Assembly: GCA_900548075.1 (NCBI GenBank)
Contig: URJD01000019.1
Coordinates: 1 to 17,725, forward strand
Reading direction: 5' to 3'
DNA length: 17,725 nt
Source of the DNA: an uncultured Collinsella sp.
Lineage (GTDB): Bacteria; Actinomycetota; Coriobacteriia; Coriobacteriales; Coriobacteriaceae
In this document: positions 9,238 through 15,873 of the stretch, one piece after another
How positions within the stretch are numbered: the first letter of the stretch is position 1
Layout: every line of letters starts with the position of its first letter
Translations under genes and position numbers: made by a program
Notes under the pieces: model-generated
Database searches by the model: none
What the model was told of the DNA's origin: nothing
What the model saw: only the letters and a program-made list of their open reading frames with translations

Positions 9238-9549
9238 TTACCTTTCGACCTCATGAGGATCTCGCAGCGCCTTGGCGACACGAACCGTGCAGGCGGCCAT
9301 AAAGGCCACGAAGCCGATCGCCTCGCCCAGGAGGAACATGCGAAATGCCTCTCCGAACAACACAAACACAACCAAGGTAAAGACGAGCAGGGCGATCGCC
9401 GAGACCGCCAGACTCACCATACCCTTGAGCATGTCCGCATTCTGCTTATCGTCAAGAACCGGCTTGAGCGTAAAGACAAAGGGAAGGAAGGCGACCGCGC
9501 CCGCGATGGCGCCTGCAACGATAGCGAGCAAATCGGCTATCTGAAACAT
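9238..9549 (-). CDS. atpI: Small membrane protein at the head of the atp operon (AtpI-like)
   Basis: This 103-residue hydrophobic protein has three to four predicted membrane segments (about 4-28, 42-68, 72-98). Operon position immediately before atpB and this topology suggest an AtpI-type protein. AtpI proteins are thought to help c-ring assembly, but their sequences are poorly conserved and I see no specific motif. I chose the ATG at 9547-9549 because GAGGA lies about 6 nt upstream; an in-frame ATG 25 codons earlier has no such site, and its codons would run into the promoter at 9611-9638. The symbol is positional. Confidence 0.75.
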   Translation of the reverse strand: MFQIADLLAIVAGAIAGAVAFLPFVFTLKPVLDDKQNADMLKGMVSLAVSAIALLVFTLVVFVLFGEAFRMFLLGEAIGFVAFMAACTVRVAKALRDPHEVER

Positions 9550-9610
9550 TGGCGTCCTCACTTTCTTTTTTAACGCCTCACAGAACAGTTCCCGCCAAAC
9601 ATTGGTGACT

Positions 9611-9638
9611 ATTGTACGAGCCAATCGCTAAAGTACAA
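9611..9638 (-). promoter_or_regulatory. Sigma70-type promoter of the atp operon
   Basis: On the minus strand, -35 TTGTAC (9633-9638) and -10 TACAAT (9611-9616) are separated by 16 bp. Transcription would start near 9604, leaving a leader of about 55 nt before atpI. It is the best promoter match in the upp-atp gap. Confidence 0.75.
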
Positions 9639-9750
9639 CCGAAAAAGCATCGGTTAATACGCACCTGTTCGTTTTCTTAAGACCTTCTTTATGCCGCAGG
9701 TACGGTAATACGTTTTTCTCGAACCCTGCAGGGCAAAACGTCCATTAACT

Positions 9751-9790
9751 AAAGGTGCGCACAGGCGTCTTCTACTTGCCCGCGCGCACC
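9751..9790 (-). terminator. Possible terminator after upp
   Basis: The inverted repeat GGTGCGC (9754-9760) / GCGCACC (9784-9790) has an additional GGC/GCC pairing inside it. On the minus strand it is followed by TTTAGTTAATG. The T-run is short and the loop long, so this is a weak candidate. The 282-bp gap between upp and atpI has no better one. Confidence 0.4.
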
Positions 9791-9831
9791 ATTTCTTCCT
9801 ATTTGCAGCCGCGGCCGTCTTAGCCCAGCGA

Positions 9832-10479
9832 CTAGAGCGTGCCGTAGATGCGATCGCCGGCGTCGCCCAGGCCGGGAACGATGTAGGCAGCCTCGTTGAG
9901 ATGGTCGTCGATAGCGCAGGTATAGATATGCACATCTGGGTCCTTCTCGGTCAGCGACTTGAGGCCCTCGGGGGCAGCGACGATGCACAGCATGCGGATG
10001 TCCTTGACACCGCGCTCGCGCAGGTAGCTGATGGCCATCTCGGCCGAACCGCCCGTGGCGAGCATGGGGTCGACGACCAGGCAGATGCGCCGGTCGATAT
10101 CCTTGGGCATCTTGCAGTAATACTCGTGCGGCTCGTGGGTGACCTCGTCGCGCTCCATGCCGATGTGGCCCACGCGAGCGGAGGGCACCAGGTCGAGGAT
10201 GCCGTCGACCATGCCAAGGCCCGCACGCAGGATGGGCACGATGGCGAGTTTCTTGCCGGCAAGCTGTTTGAACGTGGCGGTAGTGATGGGGGTCTCGACC
10301 TCGACGTCTTCCATAGGCAGGTCGCGCATGGCCTCGTAGCCGTCAAAAAGCGCGAGTTCGCGCACGAGCTGACGGAACTGGTTGGTGCCGGTGTTTTTGT
10401 CGCGCAGGATCGACAGCTTGTGCTGGACGAGCGGATGATCGACAAGCGTCACACGGGACGCATCGTAGGTGACGGTCAT
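9832..10479 (-). CDS. upp: Uracil phosphoribosyltransferase
   Basis: Upp makes UMP from uracil and PRPP in pyrimidine salvage. It has 215 residues, the normal size. The N-terminus runs VTLVDHPLVQHKLSILRDKNTG (about 10-31). IVPILRAGLGMVDGIL (about 79-94), the PRPP loop VVDPMLATGGSA (about 135-146), and the C-terminal uracil-binding region IVPGLGDAGDRIYGTL (200-215) are all classic. I chose the ATG at 10477-10479, which gives a family-length N-terminus and has AAAGGGG 10 nt upstream; an in-frame start 20 codons earlier would add unrelated residues. The gene is separated from glpK by 123 bp and from atpI by 282 bp. Confidence 0.97.
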   Translation of the reverse strand: MTVTYDASRVTLVDHPLVQHKLSILRDKNTGTNQFRQLVRELALFDGYEAMRDLPMEDVEVETPITTATFKQLAGKKLAIVPILRAGLGMVDGILDLVPSARVGHIGMERDEVTHEPHEYYCKMPKDIDRRICLVVDPMLATGGSAEMAISYLRERGVKDIRMLCIVAAPEGLKSLTEKDPDVHIYTCAIDDHLNEAAYIVPGLGDAGDRIYGTL

Positions 10480-10502
10480 GGGTTGATTGCCCCTTTCGTT
10501 GC

Positions 10503-10530
10503 GGCCGCAAAACGGCCTTGCTGACAAGGC
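10503..10530 (-). promoter_or_regulatory. Overlapping hairpins in the glpK-upp gap
   Basis: Two stems share bases 10515-10517 and cannot form together. One is GCCTTG (10515-10520) / CAAGGC (10525-10530), followed on the minus strand by CG then TTTT. The other is GGCCG (10503-10507) / CGGCC (10513-10517). The first resembles a short intrinsic terminator for glpK. Together they could act as an attenuator before upp, but there is no direct evidence for that. Confidence 0.35.
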
Positions 10531-10602
10531 GCGCAGCAATGTTGCCGCCGCACGCCATGCATAAGTTTAGCGGTTTGTTGTATCGAGCAGCCCATCGCAG
10601 CC

Positions 10603-12144
10603 CTACTGTGCGGTACTGAGCGAGCGCTTGACTGCATCACGCCAGCCCGCAAGGTTTTGCTCGCGACGCTCGGCGGACATATGGGGAAGGAAGGTCCTAA
10701 CGATCTGGGCATTTTGCTCCAGCTCTTCAAGGTCTTCCCAATAGCCGACGGCAAGACCCGCCAAATACGCGGCGCCGATTGCCGTGGTCTCCACCGTCTC
10801 GCATTGCAGAACCGGGATATCCAGCAGGTCGGCCTGGAATTGCATGATGAACTCGTTGCGCGAGGCACCGCCATCGACAGACAGGCGCTCGATCGAAAGC
10901 CCCACGTCCTGCTCCATGGCGCGCAGCACGTCGTAGCTCTGATATGCCATGGATTCGCAGGCGGCACGTACGATGGTCGCACGGCTCGAGGCGCCGGTCA
11001 GACCGCACACGATACCGCGGGCATGCGGGTCCCACCAGGGAGCGCCCAGACCCGCAAAGGCGGGAACGAAGTAGCAGCCCTCGTTGTCGCTAATCGAAGC
11101 GGCGAGTTGTGCCGACTCGCTCACGCTCGAGATGATGCCCATATTGTTGCGAAGCCAGTTCATGGTGGAACCGGCGGCAAAGATGGAGCCCTCGAGTGCA
11201 TAGCTGATCTTCCCGTTCGCAGCGATACCGATGGTGGAGACCAGACCGTTCTTGGATTCGACGATCTCGTCGCCGGTGTTCATGAGCATAAAGCAGCCCG
11301 TGCCATAGGTGTTTTTGGTCTGGCCGGGATGGAAGCAGCAGTGACCAAACAGCGACGCCTGCTGGTCGCCCGCCACACCCATGATGGGCGGCATGTTGGT
11401 CATGATGTCGCTCGCGACGCGGCCGTAGTCGCCCGAGCTCCAGCGAACCTCGGGCATCATGGAACGTGGAACATCAAAGAGTGCCAGCAGGTCGTCATCC
11501 CAATCGAGCGTATGAATATTAAAGAGTGCCGTGCGGCTGGCATTGGTGTAGTCGGTGGCAAAGACCTGGCCGCCGGTGAGGTTGTAGATGAGCCAGGTGT
11601 CGATGGTGCCAAACATGAGGTCACCCGCCGCCGCGCTCTCGCGTGCGCCGTCGACGTTGTCGAGAATCCACTGCACCTTGGAGGCCGAGAAATACGGGTC
11701 GAGCGTGAGTCCCGTGCGAGAGCGCACCAGCTCCTCGCAACCCTGTTCAACCAACGCGTCGATTGCCGGCGCGGTACGGCGGCACTGCCATACGATGGCG
11801 TTATAGATCGGCTGACCGCTCACGCGGTCCCAGACCACCGTGGTCTCGCGCTGGTTGGAGATGCCGATGGCGGCAATGCGGTCGGAGTGGATACCGCTCT
11901 TAAACTGGACTTCCATCATGACGGCGATCTGGCTGGCAAGGACCGTCATGGGGTCTTGCTCTACCCAACCGGGACGTGGGAAGCTGGTTTTGACGCTGCG
12001 ACGTGCCTGCGCGACGATGCATCCGTACTCGTCGACGATGGTCGCAAGTACCGAGGTGGTGCCGCAGTCGAGCGCCATGATGTAGGAACCGCCAAAGTCA
12101 AACGAGGCATCTTCCATGCCCAGGCTGCCCAGATTCAACGACAT
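10603..12144 (-). CDS. glpK: Glycerol kinase
   Basis: GlpK phosphorylates glycerol to sn-glycerol-3-phosphate with ATP in the cytoplasm. It has 513 residues, the family size plus an N-terminal extension of about 18. Substrate residues are kept: R99-E100 in SNQRETTVVWD, Y151 in DPYFSASK, and the catalytic base D260 in GDQQASLFG. AIVWQCRRT, GTIDTWLIYNLTGG, TDYTNASRT, KNTYGTGCFMLMNTG, DGGASRN and ETTAIGAAYLAGLAVG are all typical. The N-terminal phosphate motif reads ALDCGTTSVLA, where most GlpKs read ALDQGTTSSRA, so the usual Arg is Leu33. The ATG has AAAGGTG about 6 nt upstream and lies 13 bp after sua5, suggesting co-transcription with it. No glpF or glpD is in the window. Confidence 0.95.
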   Translation of the reverse strand: MSLNLGSLGMEDASFDFGGSYIMALDCGTTSVLATIVDEYGCIVAQARRSVKTSFPRPGWVEQDPMTVLASQIAVMMEVQFKSGIHSDRIAAIGISNQRETTVVWDRVSGQPIYNAIVWQCRRTAPAIDALVEQGCEELVRSRTGLTLDPYFSASKVQWILDNVDGARESAAAGDLMFGTIDTWLIYNLTGGQVFATDYTNASRTALFNIHTLDWDDDLLALFDVPRSMMPEVRWSSGDYGRVASDIMTNMPPIMGVAGDQQASLFGHCCFHPGQTKNTYGTGCFMLMNTGDEIVESKNGLVSTIGIAANGKISYALEGSIFAAGSTMNWLRNNMGIISSVSESAQLAASISDNEGCYFVPAFAGLGAPWWDPHARGIVCGLTGASSRATIVRAACESMAYQSYDVLRAMEQDVGLSIERLSVDGGASRNEFIMQFQADLLDIPVLQCETVETTAIGAAYLAGLAVGYWEDLEELEQNAQIVRTFLPHMSAERREQNLAGWRDAVKRSLSTAQ

Positions 12145-12157
12145 CGCTTACACCTTT

Positions 12158-12901
12158 CTATTGCATCGGGTCGGACAGGACCCGCTCGATCTCTGATGCG
12201 GGAAGTGCGCCTTGGCGCAGGATCTGGAGCCCGCCGTGCTGGAACGATACGATGGTCGAGGCGTCGCGACACGGGGTCTCACCGGCGTCGACGGCAACAT
12301 CGACCCCCTCCAGGATGCGACCCTCGACGGCGGCAAAGCTTGCCGGCGAGGGCGCGCCGTGCGTGTTGGCGCTCGTACAGGCAAGGGGACTGCCGCAGGC
12401 GCGGATGAGCGCTTGGACCACAGGCGAGGCCGACGCGCGAAGAGCCACCGTGTCGTCGGCGGCACGCATAAAGGTCGGCACGCAGGGGGCCGCCTTGACC
12501 ACGATAGTCAGGGCTCCCGGCCAGCATCGTCGCGCGAGCACGCGAGCCTCTTCGGGGATATCCACGCCATAGCGGTCGAGTGCTTCGGCATTATCAACCA
12601 GCCAGGCGACCGTTTGGGTGAGCTTGCGCTGCTTGAGGGTAAAGATGCGGCGGTAGCCGGTACCGAGCGCAGGGACCGCGGCGCCATTGACGACAGCCTG
12701 CGGATCGCGCGGCCACGATGGGAATTCGCTTGTATCTTGGGGCACGGCGTCCGAGAAGGCGTTGACCGCCACGGCGACACCGTAGACGGTCTCGGTCGGG
12801 ATCAAGACCAGGCCGCCGCGGCCGAGCACCTCGGCCGCGCGCTCGACGGCAAGCCGATGCGGCTCGCGCGTTCCCTCGTATACCCGATAGACCGTCTGCA
12901 T
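12158..12901 (-). CDS. L-threonylcarbamoyladenylate synthase (YrdC/Sua5 family)
   Basis: This family makes threonylcarbamoyl-AMP for the t6A37 modification of tRNAs that read ANN codons. It has 247 residues and contains only the YrdC domain, without a Sua5 C-terminal domain. Motifs are GGLVLIPTETVYGVAVAV (29-46), K90-x-R92 in TLKQRKLTQTVAWLV, RCWPGALTIVV (125-135), VALR (152-155), PLACTSANTHGAPSP (172-186) and DASTIVSF (213-220). Residues about 50-83 form an insertion not usual in the family, and the KxRP motif has lost its proline. The ATG lies beyond a weak GGGG ribosome site 11 nt upstream. In related genomes this gene often follows prmC; here two toxin-antitoxin modules lie between. Confidence 0.92.
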   Translation of the reverse strand: MQTVYRVYEGTREPHRLAVERAAEVLGRGGLVLIPTETVYGVAVAVNAFSDAVPQDTSEFPSWPRDPQAVVNGAAVPALGTGYRRIFTLKQRKLTQTVAWLVDNAEALDRYGVDIPEEARVLARRCWPGALTIVVKAAPCVPTFMRAADDTVALRASASPVVQALIRACGSPLACTSANTHGAPSPASFAAVEGRILEGVDVAVDAGETPCRDASTIVSFQHGGLQILRQGALPASEIERVLSDPMQ

Positions 12902-13049
12902 GTGTATGCCAGCCCCTTACGCTCTGGTGCAAGTTTGTTTACTGTGGGGCATTCTCGCACGAAACGTTCAACCTATTTGCCCAGAGCGCATGTTGGTTTG
13001 GTGAGCGGCTCTAGTAGTCGGTGAAAGTGAGGGGGTTAATTGAAGATTT

Positions 13050-13352
13050 TTAGCGCGCAAGCGTAACGGTACGATCGGGAAACTCGATGCTTGCAACCAG
13101 TTTTCCGCCGAGGCTCTCTGCGTACCTGCTCAGCGTGTCGAGCCTCATCGAACCCAACTCCCCACGCTCGAGCTCGGATACACGTTTTTGAGAAACGCCC
13201 ATCGACTGGGCGACCGACGCCTGTGTTAGATCTTTTAACCTGCGAATCTGAGCAAGCTTATAGGCTTCGATACGATCGCGAGTCCTCTCCTGCTCGGCGG
13301 TAATGGAGTCGCGTGTTATCCCGCGAGATTCCATATACTCATGCAGTTCCAT
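13050..13352 (-). CDS. HigA-like antitoxin, Xre-family HTH
   Basis: This is a 100-residue antitoxin of a type II module. A leading helical part (about 1-40) is followed by a clear Xre/HTH_3 DNA-binding domain (about 36-80). LTQASVAQSMGVSQKRVSELERG (42-64) is the helix-turn-helix, and LGSMRLDTLSRYAESLGGKLVASIEF is typical of antitoxins paired with this toxin type. The ATG (13350-13352) lies inside the 3' end of the toxin gene (14-bp overlap), with AGGAGG about 10 nt upstream, so translation is probably coupled. The toxin-first order fits higBA. It probably binds the palindrome at 13744-13758 to repress its own promoter (inference). Confidence 0.88.
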   Translation of the reverse strand: MELHEYMESRGITRDSITAEQERTRDRIEAYKLAQIRRLKDLTQASVAQSMGVSQKRVSELERGELGSMRLDTLSRYAESLGGKLVASIEFPDRTVTLAR

Positions 13353-13734
13353 CTCGATCGAGCCTCCTTACGTGGCGACGGTATATTTGCTCGGCCCTTG
13401 GAATGTTAATCGCATACCAACCGTTCCATTTTGCCCTTGACGATCCCGCTCGTGACTTATCACCCGCCAATAGCAATACCGCCTGGCGCTTGGGGTCAAA
13501 GGCGAAGAGGATGCGAATCACCTGCCCACCACACGACGTCACTCTCAGCTCCTTTAAATGATGAAGCTTCGAGCCCTTTACGCGGTCGACCAGCGGACGA
13601 CCAAGGCTGGGACCTTCCTTCTCGAGCACCAAAAGGTCTGCGTAAATCTGTCGCAACGTAGACTCATCCTGCTCATCGAGCCAAGGCTCGATGTAATCGA
13701 GCACAATGCGGTATCGATGCGGCTGATTTGACAT
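13339..13734 (-). CDS. HigB/RelE-like toxin (phage Gp49-like family)
   Basis: This is a 131-residue toxin of a type II module, probably an mRNA interferase that cuts mRNA on the ribosome. The family signature is strong: GPSLGRPLVDRVKGSKLHHL (41-60), KELRVTSCGGQVIRILFAFD (61-80) with basic residues on the RelE-type sheet, and VLLLAGDKS (86-94). The C-terminal part is WNGWYAINIPRAEQIYRRHV. The start has AGGAG 7 nt upstream. It is the only gene in the window that ends in TGA; that stop overlaps the antitoxin start region. Toxicity and cleavage preference cannot be told from sequence. Confidence 0.9.
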   Translation of the reverse strand: MSNQPHRYRIVLDYIEPWLDEQDESTLRQIYADLLVLEKEGPSLGRPLVDRVKGSKLHHLKELRVTSCGGQVIRILFAFDPKRQAVLLLAGDKSRAGSSRAKWNGWYAINIPRAEQIYRRHVRRLDRDGTA

Positions 13735-13743
13735 ACCTTTCTC

Positions 13744-13776
13744 CTTCTATAGTAGAAGTTTTACGGTATATTGCAA
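13744..13776 (-). promoter_or_regulatory. higBA promoter with overlapping palindromic operator
   Basis: On the minus strand, -35 TTGCAA (13771-13776) and -10 TACTAT (13749-13754) are 16 bp apart. The perfect inverted repeat CTTCTA-TAG-TAGAAG (13744-13758) covers the -10 and reaches the ribosome site. This is the expected layout for autorepression by a dimeric Xre antitoxin. Confidence 0.65.
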
Positions 13777-13843
13777 GAGCGGAAATAGGCTCGAAGGGTC
13801 TTTTCTGCAGAAGTGAAGCCCGAGATCAGTAGGCAACGAGGGG

Positions 13844-14290
13844 TTATTGGACTGCGACGAACTTCTTTGGCCTGCCGGCGTGGCGTTCTTGGGCGGCGTA
13901 ACGCTCGATGCTGTCGATCGTAATCATCCGACGGCCGTCGACAAGCTCAACATCGAGTTTGCCGGCTTTGACCAGCGCAGTGATTCGCGGTGCGGAAACC
14001 CTGAGGTCCGCCGCCGCGTCCTTAAACGTTCGACACGCCGCTTCCCGAGCGTCCTCGTGGTCGATTTCGACTGAAAGGGCCACGACCTCGGCCGAACGCT
14101 CGTACCCAGCCGGAGCCCGACCATTGTTAAGATCGTCGGCCAAAAACGCCATCAGCGCCTCGATGGCATGAGCTATTGCTTCTTCGCGCGTATCGCCATC
14201 GGCAAAGGCCCCGGGGACCTGCGGGAAGCTGGCACAGTAACCGTCGTCTTCTTTTATGAGAACGCAGTCATAGGTAAATCGTTGTTTCAT
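13844..14290 (-). CDS. HicB-like antitoxin with C-terminal helix-turn-helix
   Basis: This is the antitoxin of a HicAB module, 148 residues. The N-terminal HicB fold (about 1-60) shows FTYDCVLIKEDDGYCASFPQVPGAFADGDTREEAIAHAIEAL. The C-terminal part (about 90-131, DAAADLRVSAPRITALVKAGKLDVELVDGRRMITIDSIERY) looks like a MerR/excisionase-type winged HTH rather than the more common ribbon-helix-helix or Xre domain. The tail is basic (GRPKKFVAVQ). I chose the ATG at 14288-14290 because AAGGGG lies 5 nt upstream; a start 16 codons earlier would overlap hicA and has no site. The gene is 14 bp after hicA and co-transcribed with it. Confidence 0.88.
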   Translation of the reverse strand: MKQRFTYDCVLIKEDDGYCASFPQVPGAFADGDTREEAIAHAIEALMAFLADDLNNGRAPAGYERSAEVVALSVEIDHEDAREAACRTFKDAAADLRVSAPRITALVKAGKLDVELVDGRRMITIDSIERYAAQERHAGRPKKFVAVQ

Positions 14291-14304
14291 TATGACCCCT
14301 TCGG

Positions 14305-14490
14305 CTACCAACCAGCTTGCCGGCGAATGCTTGCCCATGTCCCCTTCTTCGGCCGATTGCCACCAGAGCCATTTACGGTCACAACGCGATCACCAGAAAC
14401 ATACTTAGCATGGCTGCCGACCTGCGCGACTTTCACGAATCCATCGTGTTTGAGCAGGGCAATGATTTCCCGAAAGGTAGGAGGTTGCAT
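14305..14490 (-). CDS. HicA-like toxin
   Basis: This is a 61-residue toxin of the dsRBD-like HicA family, which cleaves mRNA. The pattern is complete: FREIIALLKHDGFVKVAQVGSHAKYV with the catalytic His in GSH (about 26-28), VVTV (36-39), and PKKGTWASIRRQAGW (47-61). ATG (14488-14490) has AGAGG 7 nt upstream. It is the first gene of the hicAB pair and is driven by the promoter at 14516-14544. It lies 69 bp after prmC. Confidence 0.9.
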   Translation of the reverse strand: MQPPTFREIIALLKHDGFVKVAQVGSHAKYVSGDRVVTVNGSGGNRPKKGTWASIRRQAGW

Positions 14491-14515
14491 GGGCCGACCT
14501 CTTTCAGCCGTCCTA

Positions 14516-14544
14516 ATTATAAACTACTTTATAGTTTTTGATAA
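14516..14544 (-). promoter_or_regulatory. hicAB promoter with internal inverted repeat
   Basis: On the minus strand, -10 TATAAT (14516-14521, perfect consensus) and -35 TTATCA (14539-14544, 4 of 6) are 17 bp apart. The inverted repeat AAACTA-N5-TAGTTT (14521-14537) fills the spacer and is a likely binding site for the HicB helix-turn-helix. The AT-rich sequence contrasts with the flanking genes. Confidence 0.7.
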
Positions 14545-14559
14545 ATCAGTTAATAAATG

Positions 14560-15819
14560 TTACTGACGCCGTTTGGGCTCTGCGACGATGGCTCGGACGA
14601 TGCGGGGGCGATCGGTGAGGTCGCGGACGATGCGCACGTCCGAAAGGCCCGCCTGGCGACAGAGCTCGGCGGCGGCGTCGAGGGCGCCCTCGTAGAGCTC
14701 GCAGGCAAAAAGGCCGCCGGCGCGCAACATATAGGGGGCCGCGTTGAGCAGGCGGCGGAAGATATCCAGGCCGTCGGCACCGCCCTCGAGCGCCAGGTCG
14801 GGCTCAAAGTCCTTGACCTCGTGCGGCAGCGAACGCATGACATCGGTGGGGATGTAGGGCGGGTTGGAGACGAGCACGTCAAAGGTGCCCCACTCTTCGC
14901 GAGGAACAGAGCTCACCAGGTTGGTGAGGCTGAAGGCGACCTCGTCGGACGTGAGGCCAAGGGCGTCGCGGTTTTTGATAGCAAGGTCGATGGCGCGCGG
15001 CTCGATATCGGTAGCGGTGCAGGTGACGTGGCCGCGGCGCTCCCAGGCAAGCGAGAGCGAGATGCAGCCCGTGCCGCAACCGACCTCGAGGACGCGGGCG
15101 GTGCGGGGCTCGGTCGGAGCGGACTCGTTAGCCTCGGCGGCGTCTTGCGTGGGAGTCGCCTGCTGGTCGTTGCTCTCGATGGCGATGCCGTATTCGTCGA
15201 GCTCGGGCTCGGAGGCTTCCATGGCCTCGGCTTCAGCGGCCTGCGCAGCAGCTTCCTCCGCCTCGCGATCGGCCAGCTCCTCGGCATAGGCGCGGCTACC
15301 GAGCACATCGCCGCCCAACGCGGCCTCATCGGCAGCCGTTAAGTTGGCGGCACGGCGCTCGGCGGTCGCGCGTTCATCGGCCAGCGCGGCCTCGGCCTTG
15401 CGGGCCTGCTCGACCTCATCGTTCCAAGGCAACTCCACGCGCTGACGGGCAGCGGCCTCGGGGCTCAGCACCTCGGCGTCCAGATAGTTCAGCACTTCCT
15501 CGACGAGCATCTCGGTCTCGGGACGCGGGATGAGTACGCCGGGGGCGCAGGCAACGTCGATCATGCGGAACTGTGTGCTACCCGTGATGTACTGCAGCGG
15601 TTCGCCCTTGGCACGGCGGACGACGGCCGCGTGCATGGTTTCGAGCTGGGCCGCGTCGAGCGTTTCATCCATGCGCATATACAAGTCGATGCGCGCCAGA
15701 CCCGTGGCCGCGCACAGCAGCCACTCGGCAGAAAGACGGGGATGCTCCTCGCCGCGCTCGGCCAGGTACTCCTTGGTCCACTCGAGACAACGCTTGATGG
15801 TCCAGATCTCGTTTGCCAT
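14560..15819 (-). CDS. prmC: Release factor glutamine methyltransferase with a large central insertion
   Basis: PrmC methylates the Gln of the GGQ motif of RF1 and RF2 using S-adenosylmethionine; its substrate gene prfA lies just upstream. It has 419 residues, against about 280 for the family. The N-terminal helical domain (1-~110) includes GEPLQYITGSTQFRMIDV and GVLIPRPETEMLVEEVL. The methyltransferase core (241-419) has motif I VLEVGCGTG (243-251), the acidic motif ATDIEPRA (269-276) and the catalytic NPPY (319-322). Between them, about residues 114-240 form an Ala/Glu-rich, highly charged, low-complexity insertion. The reading frame is continuous and all catalytic motifs are intact, so the enzyme is probably functional. 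ATG has GGGAGGA 4 nt upstream. Confidence 0.95.
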   Translation of the reverse strand: MANEIWTIKRCLEWTKEYLAERGEEHPRLSAEWLLCAATGLARIDLYMRMDETLDAAQLETMHAAVVRRAKGEPLQYITGSTQFRMIDVACAPGVLIPRPETEMLVEEVLNYLDAEVLSPEAAARQRVELPWNDEVEQARKAEAALADERATAERRAANLTAADEAALGGDVLGSRAYAEELADREAEEAAAQAAEAEAMEASEPELDEYGIAIESNDQQATPTQDAAEANESAPTEPRTARVLEVGCGTGCISLSLAWERRGHVTCTATDIEPRAIDLAIKNRDALGLTSDEVAFSLTNLVSSVPREEWGTFDVLVSNPPYIPTDVMRSLPHEVKDFEPDLALEGGADGLDIFRRLLNAAPYMLRAGGLFACELYEGALDAAAELCRQAGLSDVRIVRDLTDRPRIVRAIVAEPKRRQ

Positions 15820-15867
15820 GGGGTCCTCCCCTCTTGAGCGCCGGGCGGCGCGTGAATGTCGGAGCAG

Positions 15868-15873
15868 ATTGTA
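15868..15873 (-). promoter_or_regulatory. Possible -10 box of the prmC promoter
   Basis: TACAAT on the minus strand lies about 49 bp upstream of the prmC ATG. No good -35 element is seen at the proper distance. Because a strong terminator separates prfA from prmC, prmC needs its own promoter, and this is the best candidate. Confidence 0.4.

Noticed and set aside
10657..12408. Open frame of 583 codons on the plus strand, antisense to glpK
   Set aside because: It spans the glpK-sua5 boundary in antisense and has low-complexity composition; glpK is unmistakable on the other strand.
14560..15819. Frameshift or gene fusion to explain the long PrmC
   Set aside because: The frame is continuous, both flanking domains align as one PrmC, and the insertion shows no second enzyme domain.
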